Positions 23,403-30,372 of a DNA stretch of 37,822 nucleotides are shown piece by piece (the first letter of the stretch is position 1; every line of letters starts with the position of its first letter). The notes below the pieces were generated by a model that was not told the DNA's origin, searched no databases, and was given only the letters and a program-made list of their open reading frames with translations. The position numbers were made by a program, and so were the translations under genes. The DNA is taken from positions 1 through 37,822 of the forward strand of contig JBKJZR010000091.1 of assembly GCA_046715035.1 (NCBI GenBank), written 5' to 3'. This DNA is from PALSA-1004 sp046715035. Lineage in GTDB: Bacteria > Pseudomonadota > Gammaproteobacteria > Burkholderiales > SG8-41.

Positions 23403-24350
23403 CTACCGGTCGCCGGCCAATGCGCGGCTGGTCTCGCGCACGCACCGCAAAATATGCTCCGGCGTTTGCGGCGCGCTCGTGCAACCTGGCGTGATCATGA
23501 ACTTGCGTTTGCCCGCCTGCCTGAGCGCATCGTGCATCTCGGCGCGGATCTCGGGCAGCGAGCGCTCCTGGATCCTCTGCTCGTTGATGCCCCCCATCAG
23601 GCACTTGTCCGTCATCCTGCGCAGGTCCGCCAGCGACGGATTGCCGGCCAGGCGATCGGACACGCTGAACACTTCCACCGGATAATCGAGAACCCTTTTC
23701 ATATCGACGTGCGTGCCATGCACGTGCAGGATGCGCACCATCCCCTGCATCGCTTCGCACACGCGCAAATCGAACGGCCGCATGAATTCATTAAAGGTCT
23801 GGTCATCGATGCCACGCTCTCCCGGCGGCGCGATCGCGCCATTGATCGAATACAGCACGCCGTCGCACCCCGCCTGCTTGAGCTCCTGCATGTACTCGCA
23901 CACGGTGACGGTGACCGCGTCGAGCATGTGCAACGCCTCGCGCTTATTGGCGTAAACGAGCTTGGCGCCGCTGAAGCCCGCCTTGCGCATCACCTGCTGG
24001 AATGGGTCGAAAAACGTGTCGACAATGGGCATCTCGGGCCCGAATTCCTTGCGCAGTGCACGAATCAGCTTGAGCTGCTCGGCGAAGTTGGGAATCGTAA
24101 CGGGCAGCTTCTCGAAGCTGAGCATGTCTTGCGGCGAAGTAAGCGTCTCCACGCCCGGCGGCAGCGGGTAGCGATAATCGTGCATTACCTTGCACATGTC
24201 CCAGTCGTACGTACGCACGTACTGCGCATGCCGTCGCGCCGCCTCTTCCCCTGACAGCGCGTCGGTGACGAAATGGACCCACACCGTGCAGGGCGGATAA
24301 TCGACTTCACCGCCGTTCACGGCAGCCATGAAACGTTCGCGTTTGTTCAA
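23403..24350 (-). CDS. Uroporphyrinogen decarboxylase-like / MtaA-like protein (TTG start)
   Basis: A 315-residue HemE-superfamily protein. The TTG at 24350 is chosen because it gives (M)NKRERFMAAVNGGEVDYPP, the standard beginning of the family, with GGAGA six bases upstream. The invariant N-terminal substrate-binding Arg region of true uroporphyrinogen decarboxylases is absent. Instead H209-V-H211 and C290 (TPGCTSAPQTPEHIL) sit where zinc-binding MtaA/CmuA-type methyltransferases carry His-x-Cys and Cys. A role in methyl-group transfer or another zinc-dependent reaction is therefore more likely than heme synthesis. No corrinoid protein is visible nearby. It is first in an eleven-gene minus-strand run; a TATACT element at 24406-24411 could be its -10. 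Confidence 0.87.
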   Translation of the reverse strand: MNKRERFMAAVNGGEVDYPPCTVWVHFVTDALSGEEAARRHAQYVRTYDWDMCKVMHDYRYPLPPGVETLTSPQDMLSFEKLPVTIPNFAEQLKLIRALRKEFGPEMPIVDTFFDPFQQVMRKAGFSGAKLVYANKREALHMLDAVTVTVCEYMQELKQAGCDGVLYSINGAIAPPGERGIDDQTFNEFMRPFDLRVCEAMQGMVRILHVHGTHVDMKRVLDYPVEVFSVSDRLAGNPSLADLRRMTDKCLMGGINEQRIQERSLPEIRAEMHDALRQAGKRKFMITPGCTSAPQTPEHILRCVRETSRALAGDR

Positions 24351-24416
24351 TGCAGGTCTCCAAAAAACGAGGGGGGCAATCGATGTAATCGAGCGGCAGC
24401 GCGGTAGTATATTTGA

Positions 24417-24530
24417 TTTGCTCCATCGCGAAGCTCGAGCAGCACACCCGGGCAGTTTGCAGCATCGCTTAAGGAAGACCTTGCGCGCTGGGCCACGGTC
24501 ATCAAGACTGCGAACATCAGAATAAACTGA
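24417..24530 (+). pseudogene. C-terminal relic of a Bug/TctC gene
   Basis: The open frame ending in TGA at 24530 encodes TPGQFAASLKEDLARWATVI followed by KTANIRIN, the characteristic last 30 residues of a Bug protein (compare the ends of the intact genes at 18421 and 26614). Nothing upstream in any frame matches the other 290 residues, and the frame is closed by TGA at 24414. There is no start codon or ribosome binding site. It points toward the intact Bug gene at 24612, suggesting an original tandem pair whose first member was lost when the minus-strand cluster arrived or by deletion. Confidence 0.8.
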
Positions 24531-24535
24531 CCGCG

Positions 24536-24568
24536 CCGCCAGCACCTGCTGATTGACCCTGCTGGCGG
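24536..24568. repeat. Perfect 9-bp inverted repeat upstream of Bug gene
   Basis: CCGCCAGCA (24536-24544) and TGCTGGCGG (24560-24568) are exact reverse complements separated by 15 bp. It lies between the Bug relic and the intact Bug gene, 43 bp before its ATG, with no T tract. It could be a leftover terminator stem of the lost gene or a regulator site. Confidence 0.5.
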
Positions 24569-24611
24569 TCGCAGCGACAATCGCAGTACGTTCTCAGTCC
24601 CGGAGTTGCCC

Positions 24612-25610
24612 ATGATTGTCCGTACGCTCGCCCTGCTGGCTGTACTGGCGACCGGATGCGCCACGGTCGTGACCGCTGCGCTCGCGGCCGCGCCCAAAGA
24701 TCCCGTTGCGAACTACCCGAGCAAGCCGGTGCGCCTCGTCGTACCGGCCCCTCCGGGCGGCACGATCGATCCGATCTCGCGCATGCTTGGCGACGGGCTG
24801 GAGAAGGTTTACGGCGAGAACGTCATCATCGACAACCGTCCTGGCGCCAACTTCAATGTCGGGATGGCGCTGGTCGCGAAATCCGATCCCGACGGCTACA
24901 CGCTCGTCGTTGCGTCATCCGGCGCACTGGCGACGAACATCCATCTCTATTCGAAGCTGCCTTACCATCCCGTGCGCGACTTCGAGCCGATCGCCCTCTA
25001 TGGCAACGTCCCCAACATCCTCGTCGTGCACCCGTCGCTGCCTGCGAAAACGTTGACGGAGTTCACGGACTACGTGAAGAACAATCCGAACAAGCTCAAC
25101 TTCGGCTCCACGGGCAACGGCAGCTCGATGCATCTTGCGGGTGAGCTCTACAAGACGCTCACGGGAACGCAAATGACGCACGTGCCCTACGTCTCGCCGG
25201 GCATTGCGACGCAGGATCTGCTCGCCGGACGCACGCAGCTCATGTTCCAGCTGATGACGGGCATCGTCCAGTTCGTGAAGACCGACCGGGTACGCGCCAT
25301 CGCGGTGGCCGCACCCAAACGCTCGAGCGCGCTGCCCGACGTGCCGACCGCCGCCGAGGCGGGTTTGAAGGGTCTGGAATCCTCGGCGTGGTTCGGCGTG
25401 ATGGCGCCCAAGGGCACGCCGCGCGCTATCATCCTCAAGCTCAACCGGGATATCAACGCCCTGCTCAACGATGCGGCATTTCGCAAACGGCTGATCGACA
25501 TCGGGGTCGAGCCGATGGGTGGGACGCCTCAGGACTTCGCCCAGTATCTCGAGACGGAACTGAAGAAATGGGGTGAGGTGGTGCGGGTTTCGGGCGCGAA
25601 AATCGATTAG
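24612..25610 (+). CDS. Bug/TctC-family binding protein, possible lipoprotein
   Basis: A 332-residue Bug protein. The ATG at 24612 has GGAG six bases upstream; a TTG two codons earlier is less likely. The signal region MIVRTLALLAVLATGCATVV contains a cysteine in a weak lipobox-like setting (LATGC), so either lipid anchoring or ordinary cleavage near ALAAA is possible. The mature motifs are YPSKPVRLVVPAPPGGTID, IIDNRPGANFNVGM, DPDGYT, HVPYVSPGIATQDLLAGR and the terminal KWGEVVRVSGAKID. HVPYVSPG replaces HVPYKGxG and PAPPGG replaces PFxPGG, so the ligand pocket is atypical. It is an orphan gene between a relic and a convergent lyase gene. Confidence 0.94.
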   Translation: MIVRTLALLAVLATGCATVVTAALAAAPKDPVANYPSKPVRLVVPAPPGGTIDPISRMLGDGLEKVYGENVIIDNRPGANFNVGMALVAKSDPDGYTLVVASSGALATNIHLYSKLPYHPVRDFEPIALYGNVPNILVVHPSLPAKTLTEFTDYVKNNPNKLNFGSTGNGSSMHLAGELYKTLTGTQMTHVPYVSPGIATQDLLAGRTQLMFQLMTGIVQFVKTDRVRAIAVAAPKRSSALPDVPTAAEAGLKGLESSAWFGVMAPKGTPRAIILKLNRDINALLNDAAFRKRLIDIGVEPMGGTPQDFAQYLETELKKWGEVVRVSGAKID

Positions 25611-25658
25611 GCGCAGTCTGTTCATGCGCGTTCAGAGCGATGGTCAACAACAAACTGC

Positions 25659-26522
25659 TTAGTCTGCCTGTCGTCGCTCGAACTCCCATACCTCTCCGAA
25701 CCCCATCAGCTTCGCAAATTCGGTGAACTCGTACAGCGGGGCGGTAGCGGCCACGCTCGAGCCTTCGCGCCTCAGCGTCGTGTACACCGATTCGAGCGCA
25801 GCACCGGCGGCAAGAAACCCGGTGGCCGGGAAAATCGCGATCTTGTAGCCGAGGTCCGTAAGCATCTGCGCGGACAATACCGGCGTGCGGCCGCCTTCCA
25901 CCATGTTAGCTATCAGTGGCAAGTCGAAGCTCGCGCAGATCTTTTGCATTTCCGCTTCCGATTCCGGCGATTCGACGAACAGGATGTCGGCGCCCGCTTT
26001 GGCATAGGCCTCTGCGCGGCGCAGGGCCTCGTCGAGGCCGTGCGCGGTGCGCGCGTCGGTACGCGCGATGATCAATATGTCGTCGTCTCCGCGCGCTTCG
26101 ACGGCCACCCGGATTTTCTTCGCCATGTCGGCGAGCGGGATCACCCGGCGCCCGGGAGTATGGCCGCACTTTTTCGGAAATTCCTGGTCTTCCAGCTGCA
26201 GCGCCGCCGCCCCTGCACGAATATAGCCGCGCACGGTATGGGCGACGTTCAGCAATCCGCCGTACCCGGTGTCGGCATCGGCGATGAGCGGTGTCCTGGC
26301 GATCGTGCAGATCTGTGTCACCCGTCCGACCATTTCAGTATAGGTCGCGAGGCCGGCATCGGGCAGGCCGAGCAACGATGCGACGGCGCCGAAGCCAGTC
26401 AGGTAGAGCGCATCGAATCCCATGCGCTCGGCGATGCGCGCGGAGATCATGTCGTAGATTCCGGGCGCCGAGATCAGGCCCGGCTGCGCGAGCCGTGTGC
26501 GTAACAGGGGCGCAGCGTTCAT
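25659..26522 (-). CDS. Isocitrate lyase/PEP mutase superfamily lyase (KKCGH type)
   Basis: A 287-residue TIM-barrel enzyme. DADTGYG (82-88) provides metal ligands, ED (111-112) follows, and KKCGH (117-121) is the hallmark loop with the catalytic cysteine of isocitrate and methylisocitrate lyases. The motif makes C-C bond cleavage of a 2-alkylmalate-like or isocitrate-like substrate (methylisocitrate lyase, dimethylmalate lyase) more likely than phosphonate chemistry. The length matches PrpB-like enzymes. No citrate synthase-like gene is next to it. The ATG is preceded by AAGGA. It is divergent from a Bug gene beginning 91 bp away, a frequent arrangement of regulated uptake and degradation genes. 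Confidence 0.9.
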   Translation of the reverse strand: MNAAPLLRTRLAQPGLISAPGIYDMISARIAERMGFDALYLTGFGAVASLLGLPDAGLATYTEMVGRVTQICTIARTPLIADADTGYGGLLNVAHTVRGYIRAGAAALQLEDQEFPKKCGHTPGRRVIPLADMAKKIRVAVEARGDDDILIIARTDARTAHGLDEALRRAEAYAKAGADILFVESPESEAEMQKICASFDLPLIANMVEGGRTPVLSAQMLTDLGYKIAIFPATGFLAAGAALESVYTTLRREGSSVAATAPLYEFTEFAKLMGFGEVWEFERRQAD

Positions 26523-26556
26523 AGCGTTCCTTCCAGTCAGCGATTGCGATGCGCCA

Positions 26557-26565
26557 TGCTATCAT
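26557..26565 (+). promoter_or_regulatory. Extended -10 promoter element for Bug gene at 26614
   Basis: TGCTATCAT gives a TGn extension and TATCAT (five of six to TATAAT), 48 bp before the proposed GTG start. It lies inside the 91-bp divergent region shared with the KKCGH lyase gene. The -35 region is weak. Confidence 0.4.
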
Positions 26566-26613
26566 TCACCGCTCACGAAACGTCTGGGCACTCCGGAAAT
26601 AAAAAGGGCTGTC

Positions 26614-27576
26614 GTGCATCCGATCCCGATATGTGCGGTCTGCGTTGCGCTGTTGGCGGCGCCCGTGGCTGCCCAAAACTACCCGACGAAATCCATCCGC
26701 CTGATCGTTCCGTTCGCACCGGGCGGATCGACCGATGCGCTGGCACGCACGGTTGGCCAGAAACTCGGCGACAACCTCCACCAGCAGGTCGTCGTCGACA
26801 ACCGCACGGGAGCCAATGGCAACATCGGTACCGACATGGTCGCCAAGGCGCCCGCCGATGGCTACACGCTGCTGATGGCGTTCGATGCGACGATGGTGAT
26901 CAACCCGTCCGCCTACGGCAAACTGCCATTCGATCCGGTGAAAGACTTTGCACCCATCACCAAGGTTGCCGCGCTGCCCCTGATACTGGTCGCTCATCCG
27001 TCGTTTCCCGCGAACAACGTCAAGGAGCTGATCACCTACGCCAAACAAAAGCCGGGCGTGAATTATTCGTCTTCCGGTCATGCGAGCACGCCTCATCTCG
27101 CGATGCTGATGTTCGAACAGCGCACCGGGACCAAGTTTACCCATATCGCTTATAAAGGCGGCGGTCAGGCCGTGATCGACGTGCTTGCCGGTCAGGTGCC
27201 ACTGCTGGCCACGGCGATTCCGACCGTGCAGGCACACCTGAAGTCTGGAAAGCTCAAAGCACTGGCGCTCACGAGTGCCCGGCGTCACGCCTCCGTTCCA
27301 GACGTGGGAACGTTCGCGGAAGCCGGCATCACGGGATTCGACGTATCCGCCTGGTACGGCTTGCTGGCGCCGGCGGGCACCCCTAAGGCCGTCATCGGTC
27401 GGCTGCACGGCGAAGTCGTGAAGATCCTGGCGACGCCGGAAATGAAGGAGCGCTTCCTGACCACCATCGGCGGAGACCCGGTCGGCGGCACGCCCGAGCA
27501 GTTTGCAGCCGATATCAAGGCCGACATGGCGCGCTGGTCAACGATCGTGAAAGACAGCGGCATCAAGATCGAGTAA
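26614..27576 (+). CDS. Bug/TctC-family binding protein (probable GTG start)
   Basis: A 320-residue Bug protein. The GTG at 26614 gives (M)HPIPICAVCVALLAAPVAA-Q and is preceded by AAAAAGGG with a five-base spacer. The signal peptide lacks a basic residue near its start, so a slightly longer N-terminus including EIKRAVV cannot be excluded. Mature motifs are NYPTKSIRLIVPFAPGGSTD, VVDNRTGANGNIGTDM, PADGYT, HIAYKGGGQAVIDVLAGQ and the terminal RWSTIVKDSGIKIE. HIAYKG replaces HVPYKG. It is divergent from the KKCGH lyase and convergent with the NMT1-like gene 19 bp away. The lyase pairing suggests a branched or hydroxylated di- or tricarboxylate as ligand (inference). Confidence 0.93.
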   Translation: MHPIPICAVCVALLAAPVAAQNYPTKSIRLIVPFAPGGSTDALARTVGQKLGDNLHQQVVVDNRTGANGNIGTDMVAKAPADGYTLLMAFDATMVINPSAYGKLPFDPVKDFAPITKVAALPLILVAHPSFPANNVKELITYAKQKPGVNYSSSGHASTPHLAMLMFEQRTGTKFTHIAYKGGGQAVIDVLAGQVPLLATAIPTVQAHLKSGKLKALALTSARRHASVPDVGTFAEAGITGFDVSAWYGLLAPAGTPKAVIGRLHGEVVKILATPEMKERFLTTIGGDPVGGTPEQFAADIKADMARWSTIVKDSGIKIE

Positions 27577-27595
27577 CGATACCACCGCGGCGCGC

Positions 27596-28597
27596 TCAAC
27601 TGCCCGGGAGGTTGTGCACGCCCGGGAAAAACATCTCCTTCCACGACGCGGGCCTGACCTTGATAGTGCCGATCTTGTACATGAAGTCGGCGTATTTCAT
27701 GGTGTTCTGCGGCGTCAGCGTATAGATGTTCTGCGGATCGTTGACGATGCGCAGCAAATCCTCGGCAGCCGATTTTTCCCTGGTCACGGCGAGATAGGCA
27801 TCGACGGCGCCGCGCTTGTTGCTGTTGATCAGCTGCATGGCTTCCCCCAAGGCGGCCGTGAACGCCGCGTAGGTTCTGGGGTTCGCCTCGGCGAATTTCG
27901 CCGACGTCCATACCATCAGAAAGGTCGCCGGCCCGCCCAGCACATCGTATGAGTTGAGCACGGTGCGGATGCCGGGCTTTTCCAGCTCCTGGTACTGGAA
28001 TGGCGGCGAGGTGAAATGACTGGTGATTTCCTGCCCCGACAGCAGCGCCGCCATGCCTTCAGGATGCGAAAACCCGACCGTCAAGGAATCGAGCTTGAAC
28101 TGGTTGCCCGCGCCGAACGCCTGTTCCGCCGCCATCTGCAGGGTGATCGCATGAATCGACGATTTCACGCCGGCCAGGGCGATTCGGTCCTTGTCGGTGA
28201 AATCGCGTATGGTCTTCACGTTGGGATTGCGCGTATTCAGGAATTGCGGCATCGATGACAGCGCGCTCACCGCTTTGACATCGAGCCCGCCGATCGTGCG
28301 CGACCATAACGTCAGGAATGGCGGCACGCCGCCCGCGGCGAAGTGTACGCTTCCCGACAGCAGTGCGTCCTGTATCGCTGTGCCGAGTCCTATCGTCGCA
28401 CGCGTGAGTTTTACCTCACCGAGTCCCGTCGCCCGCGCATGTTTCTCCAGCAGCTTGTGATGCTCCATCACGATCAGCGGCAGATAGCCTATCCCGTGCG
28501 CGGTGGCAAGCCTGACTTCGCTGACTTCCGCCGCCGGCGTGCCCGTCACCGCCAGACCCAACGCCAGCGTCGCAATCATCCGCAGCTCGATTCGCAT
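27596..28597 (-). CDS. NMT1/SsuA-like ABC transporter substrate-binding protein
   Basis: A 333-residue periplasmic binding protein with signal peptide MRIELRMIATLALGLAVTGTPA. The mature part begins VSEVRLATAHGIGYLPLIVM, as in NMT1/THI5 and taurine or sulfonate-binding relatives. Later landmarks are DALLSGSVHFAAGGVPPF and NPNVKTIRDFTDKDRIALAG. It is a clear paralogue of the truncated protein at 37245, sharing KAVSALSSMP/KAVAALSSMP and NPNVKTIRDFT. ATP-binding and permease genes are absent, so it depends on components elsewhere. GGGAGGGG precedes the ATG. A decayed Bug gene lies 30 bp upstream on the same strand, suggesting that it was once second in an operon. Confidence 0.92.
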   Translation of the reverse strand: MRIELRMIATLALGLAVTGTPAAEVSEVRLATAHGIGYLPLIVMEHHKLLEKHARATGLGEVKLTRATIGLGTAIQDALLSGSVHFAAGGVPPFLTLWSRTIGGLDVKAVSALSSMPQFLNTRNPNVKTIRDFTDKDRIALAGVKSSIHAITLQMAAEQAFGAGNQFKLDSLTVGFSHPEGMAALLSGQEITSHFTSPPFQYQELEKPGIRTVLNSYDVLGGPATFLMVWTSAKFAEANPRTYAAFTAALGEAMQLINSNKRGAVDAYLAVTREKSAAEDLLRIVNDPQNIYTLTPQNTMKYADFMYKIGTIKVRPASWKEMFFPGVHNLPGS

Positions 28598-28626
28598 TTC
28601 CCCTCCCTCGATCAGTATCCGTCACG

Positions 28627-28731
28627 CTAATCCGCCCGTGCTCCCGACGCCTTCACCACCTTCACCCACTTGGCGATATCGGGTGCTACCGAAACGATGG
28701 TGATAGGCACGAAATCCCTGATCGGATGAAA
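28627..28731 (-). pseudogene. Internally deleted relic of a Bug/TctC gene
   Basis: Reading the minus strand toward the TAG at 28627, one open frame encodes FHPIRDFVPITIVSV joined directly to APDIAKWVKVVKASGARAD. The first part matches the mid-protein Bug segment YDPxRDFAPxTLV, and the second matches the C-terminal tail KWxKVVKxxGxRAE. About 180 residues that normally separate them are missing, and the N-terminal third is gone as well. The reading frame is preserved across the junction, which indicates an in-frame internal deletion in addition to loss of the start. It lies 30 bp upstream of the NMT1-like gene on the same strand. Confidence 0.82.
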
Positions 28732-28771
28732 CGTGGACCCGCGGCCATGCCTGGCCTCCGATGCGTTTTTT

Positions 28772-28799
28772 CGATTCTATAGCACCGATTCTATAGCAC
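28772..28799. repeat. Perfect 14-bp tandem duplication
   Basis: CGATTCTATAGCAC occurs twice back to back (28772-28785 and 28786-28799). It lies just beyond the eroded 5' end of the Bug relic. It may be a replication-slippage scar near a recombination breakpoint, or a paired protein-binding site. Confidence 0.85.
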
Positions 28800-28850
28800 C
28801 CCCTGCTGGGGCGCGCCCTCCTCGCACTTCGGCACAGCACAATTCCGTGC

Positions 28851-29093
28851 ATGATAAACAGAATTGTTGACACTTTAGTTGTCAAATTCTACGATCGGTG
28901 GAATGGTCAAAATCCGCTCCGCTCCGCGCATCCCCGGTCGTGGCAGGAGCGGGTGACGCTCTTCGGCAAGCCGATGGGAAAAGTGATCGCCGCCATGCGG
29001 CAAGGCGATGCGCTCAGGGCCGAGCAGTTGCGGCGTGCCAACATCCGCAGCTCGCGGGAGTACCTCGAACGGTTTGAGAGCTTCGTGCTGTGA
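28851..29093 (+). CDS. Small ORF, possible GntR/FCD C-terminal remnant
   Basis: An 80-codon frame ending 10 bp before the CoA-transferase ATG. Residues 42-80 (MGKVIAAMRQGDALRAEQLRRANIRSSREYLERF region) resemble the final helices of FCD domains in GntR-type regulators, where a short helix with a Gly-Asp turn is followed by A-E-x-x-x-R/H-I-R-S-S. No DNA-binding domain is present. The first 20 codons are AT-rich (ATA, AGA, TTA, AAA), unlike the downstream part, and overlap a promoter-like sequence. The true start may therefore be GTG at 28953 (AGGAG three bases upstream) or the ATG at 28974. It could be a regulator fragment, a small protein or untranslated leader. I do not assign a function. Confidence 0.45.
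   Translation: MINRIVDTLVVKFYDRWNGQNPLRSAHPRSWQERVTLFGKPMGKVIAAMRQGDALRAEQLRRANIRSSREYLERFESFVL
28867..28895 (+). promoter_or_regulatory. Promoter overlapping an inverted repeat, CoA-transferase operon
   Basis: TTGACA (28867-28872) and TACGAT (28890-28895) are separated by exactly 17 bp. TTGACA is also one arm of an inverted repeat with TGTCAA (28880-28885, 7-bp loop), which places a potential operator across the -35 and spacer. It would drive the CoA-transferase and two carboxyltransferase genes, with a leader of about 200 nt. Confidence 0.5.
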
Positions 29094-29103
29094 CGCGGCA
29101 CCG

Positions 29104-30357
29104 ATGAGCAGCGCCAGCGCTCAGCCGCTCGCAGGCTACCGCGTGCTCGAGCTGGGCTCGACGGTGGCCGGTCCTTTTTGCGGCCGGCTGCTGGCCGATT
29201 TCGGCGCCGAAGTCATCAAAGTCGAGGCGGCCGAGGGCGACCCCGTGCGGTCCATGGGCGAGCGCTATCGGGGCAAGTCGCTGTGGGCAGCGAGCATCTT
29301 TCGCAACAAATCACTGATCGCCGTCGATCTGCGCCAACCGCGAGGGCAGCAGCTCATCAAAACAATCGCGGCCAAGTGCGACCTGCTAATCGAGAACTTC
29401 CGGCCTGGATCGCTCGAGGCATGGGGTTTGGGCTACGACGATCTCGCGCGCGACCATCCCGGCCTGATCATGATCCGCATCAGCGGCTACGGCCAGACGG
29501 GCCCCTACCGCGAGCGCCCGGGCTACGGCGTCATTTGCGAAGCGGTGAGCGGACTGCGACACATCACGGGCGATCCGGATCGCCCGCCGGGACGCATCGC
29601 CACATCGACGACGGATTACATCACGGGCCTCTACGCCGCATTCGGCGCGCTGGTCGCCCTCGAAGCCCGGCGCAAAACCGGCAAAGGCCAGATCGTCGAC
29701 GCCGCGCTGTACGAAGGCGCTTTCAGTTTCATGGAACCCCACGTGCCGGCATTCGAGAAACTGGGTACGGTGGCGATGCGCGCCGGCTCGCGTCTGCCCG
29801 GCAATGCGCCCAATAATCTTTACCCGACCGGCGATGGTCAGTACCTGCACATAACGGCGGCGAGCGACGGGGTGTTCCGGCGCATCGCCGCTGCCATCGG
29901 AGAACCTGCGCTCGCACACGACGACCGCTTCAGCACTGCGCTCGCGCGCGTCGATAACGAAGACGCGATCGATGACATCATCACGCGCTGGACGCTCGCG
30001 CATACGTGCGCCGAAGGCGAGCGCAAAATGCATGCCGCCGAAGTCCCCGCCGCGCGGATCTACACGATCGCCGATATCTTCGAGGATCCGCATTACGCGG
30101 CACGCGGCATGCTCGCGCGGATACCCGACGACGATCTGGGCACGGTCGCGGTGCCCGGCGTGGTGCCGAAACTATCGGCGACGCCCGGCGCGATCCGTCA
30201 CAGCGGCCGCCGCGTGGGACAGGATACGGTGCAGGTACTGAGCGACCTGGCAGGCTTGTCGCACGCAGAGATCGGGAAGCTCGAGGCCGATCGCGTAATC
30301 TGCTGCGACCATTCTGGCGCGCCGACGCGTGGCAGCGCATCGTCACCCATGCATTAG
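29104..30357 (+). CDS. Family III CoA-transferase (CaiB/BaiF type)
   Basis: A 417-residue protein starting MSSASAQPLAGYRVLELGST. Family signatures are LLADFGAEVIKVE, LLIENFRPGSL, RISGYGQTGPYRERPGYG and catalytic D171 in STTDYITGLYAAFGALVAL. It moves CoA between carboxylates. The final 20 residues (CCDHSGAPTRGSASSPMH) are a non-conserved tail. The first carboxyltransferase gene starts 15 bp after its stop, so the CoA ester it makes is probably the substrate of the downstream carboxyltransferases. It is distinct from the CoA-transferase at 2509-3699. Which acid is activated cannot be told from the sequence. Confidence 0.93.
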   Translation: MSSASAQPLAGYRVLELGSTVAGPFCGRLLADFGAEVIKVEAAEGDPVRSMGERYRGKSLWAASIFRNKSLIAVDLRQPRGQQLIKTIAAKCDLLIENFRPGSLEAWGLGYDDLARDHPGLIMIRISGYGQTGPYRERPGYGVICEAVSGLRHITGDPDRPPGRIATSTTDYITGLYAAFGALVALEARRKTGKGQIVDAALYEGAFSFMEPHVPAFEKLGTVAMRAGSRLPGNAPNNLYPTGDGQYLHITAASDGVFRRIAAAIGEPALAHDDRFSTALARVDNEDAIDDIITRWTLAHTCAEGERKMHAAEVPAARIYTIADIFEDPHYAARGMLARIPDDDLGTVAVPGVVPKLSATPGAIRHSGRRVGQDTVQVLSDLAGLSHAEIGKLEADRVICCDHSGAPTRGSASSPMH

Positions 30358-30372
30358 CGGCCGGCACTCCAC

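Noticed and set aside
23403..24350. Annotation as heme-pathway uroporphyrinogen decarboxylase (hemE)
   Set aside because: The substrate-binding N-terminal Arg motif is missing and His/Cys metal-site residues of the methyltransferase branch are present.
28686..28748. ATG with GGAGG upstream on the minus strand giving a 20-codon peptide
   Set aside because: It is out of frame with the Bug relic and ends at TAG after 20 codons; more likely a chance start in a decaying gene, although the Shine-Dalgarno is good.
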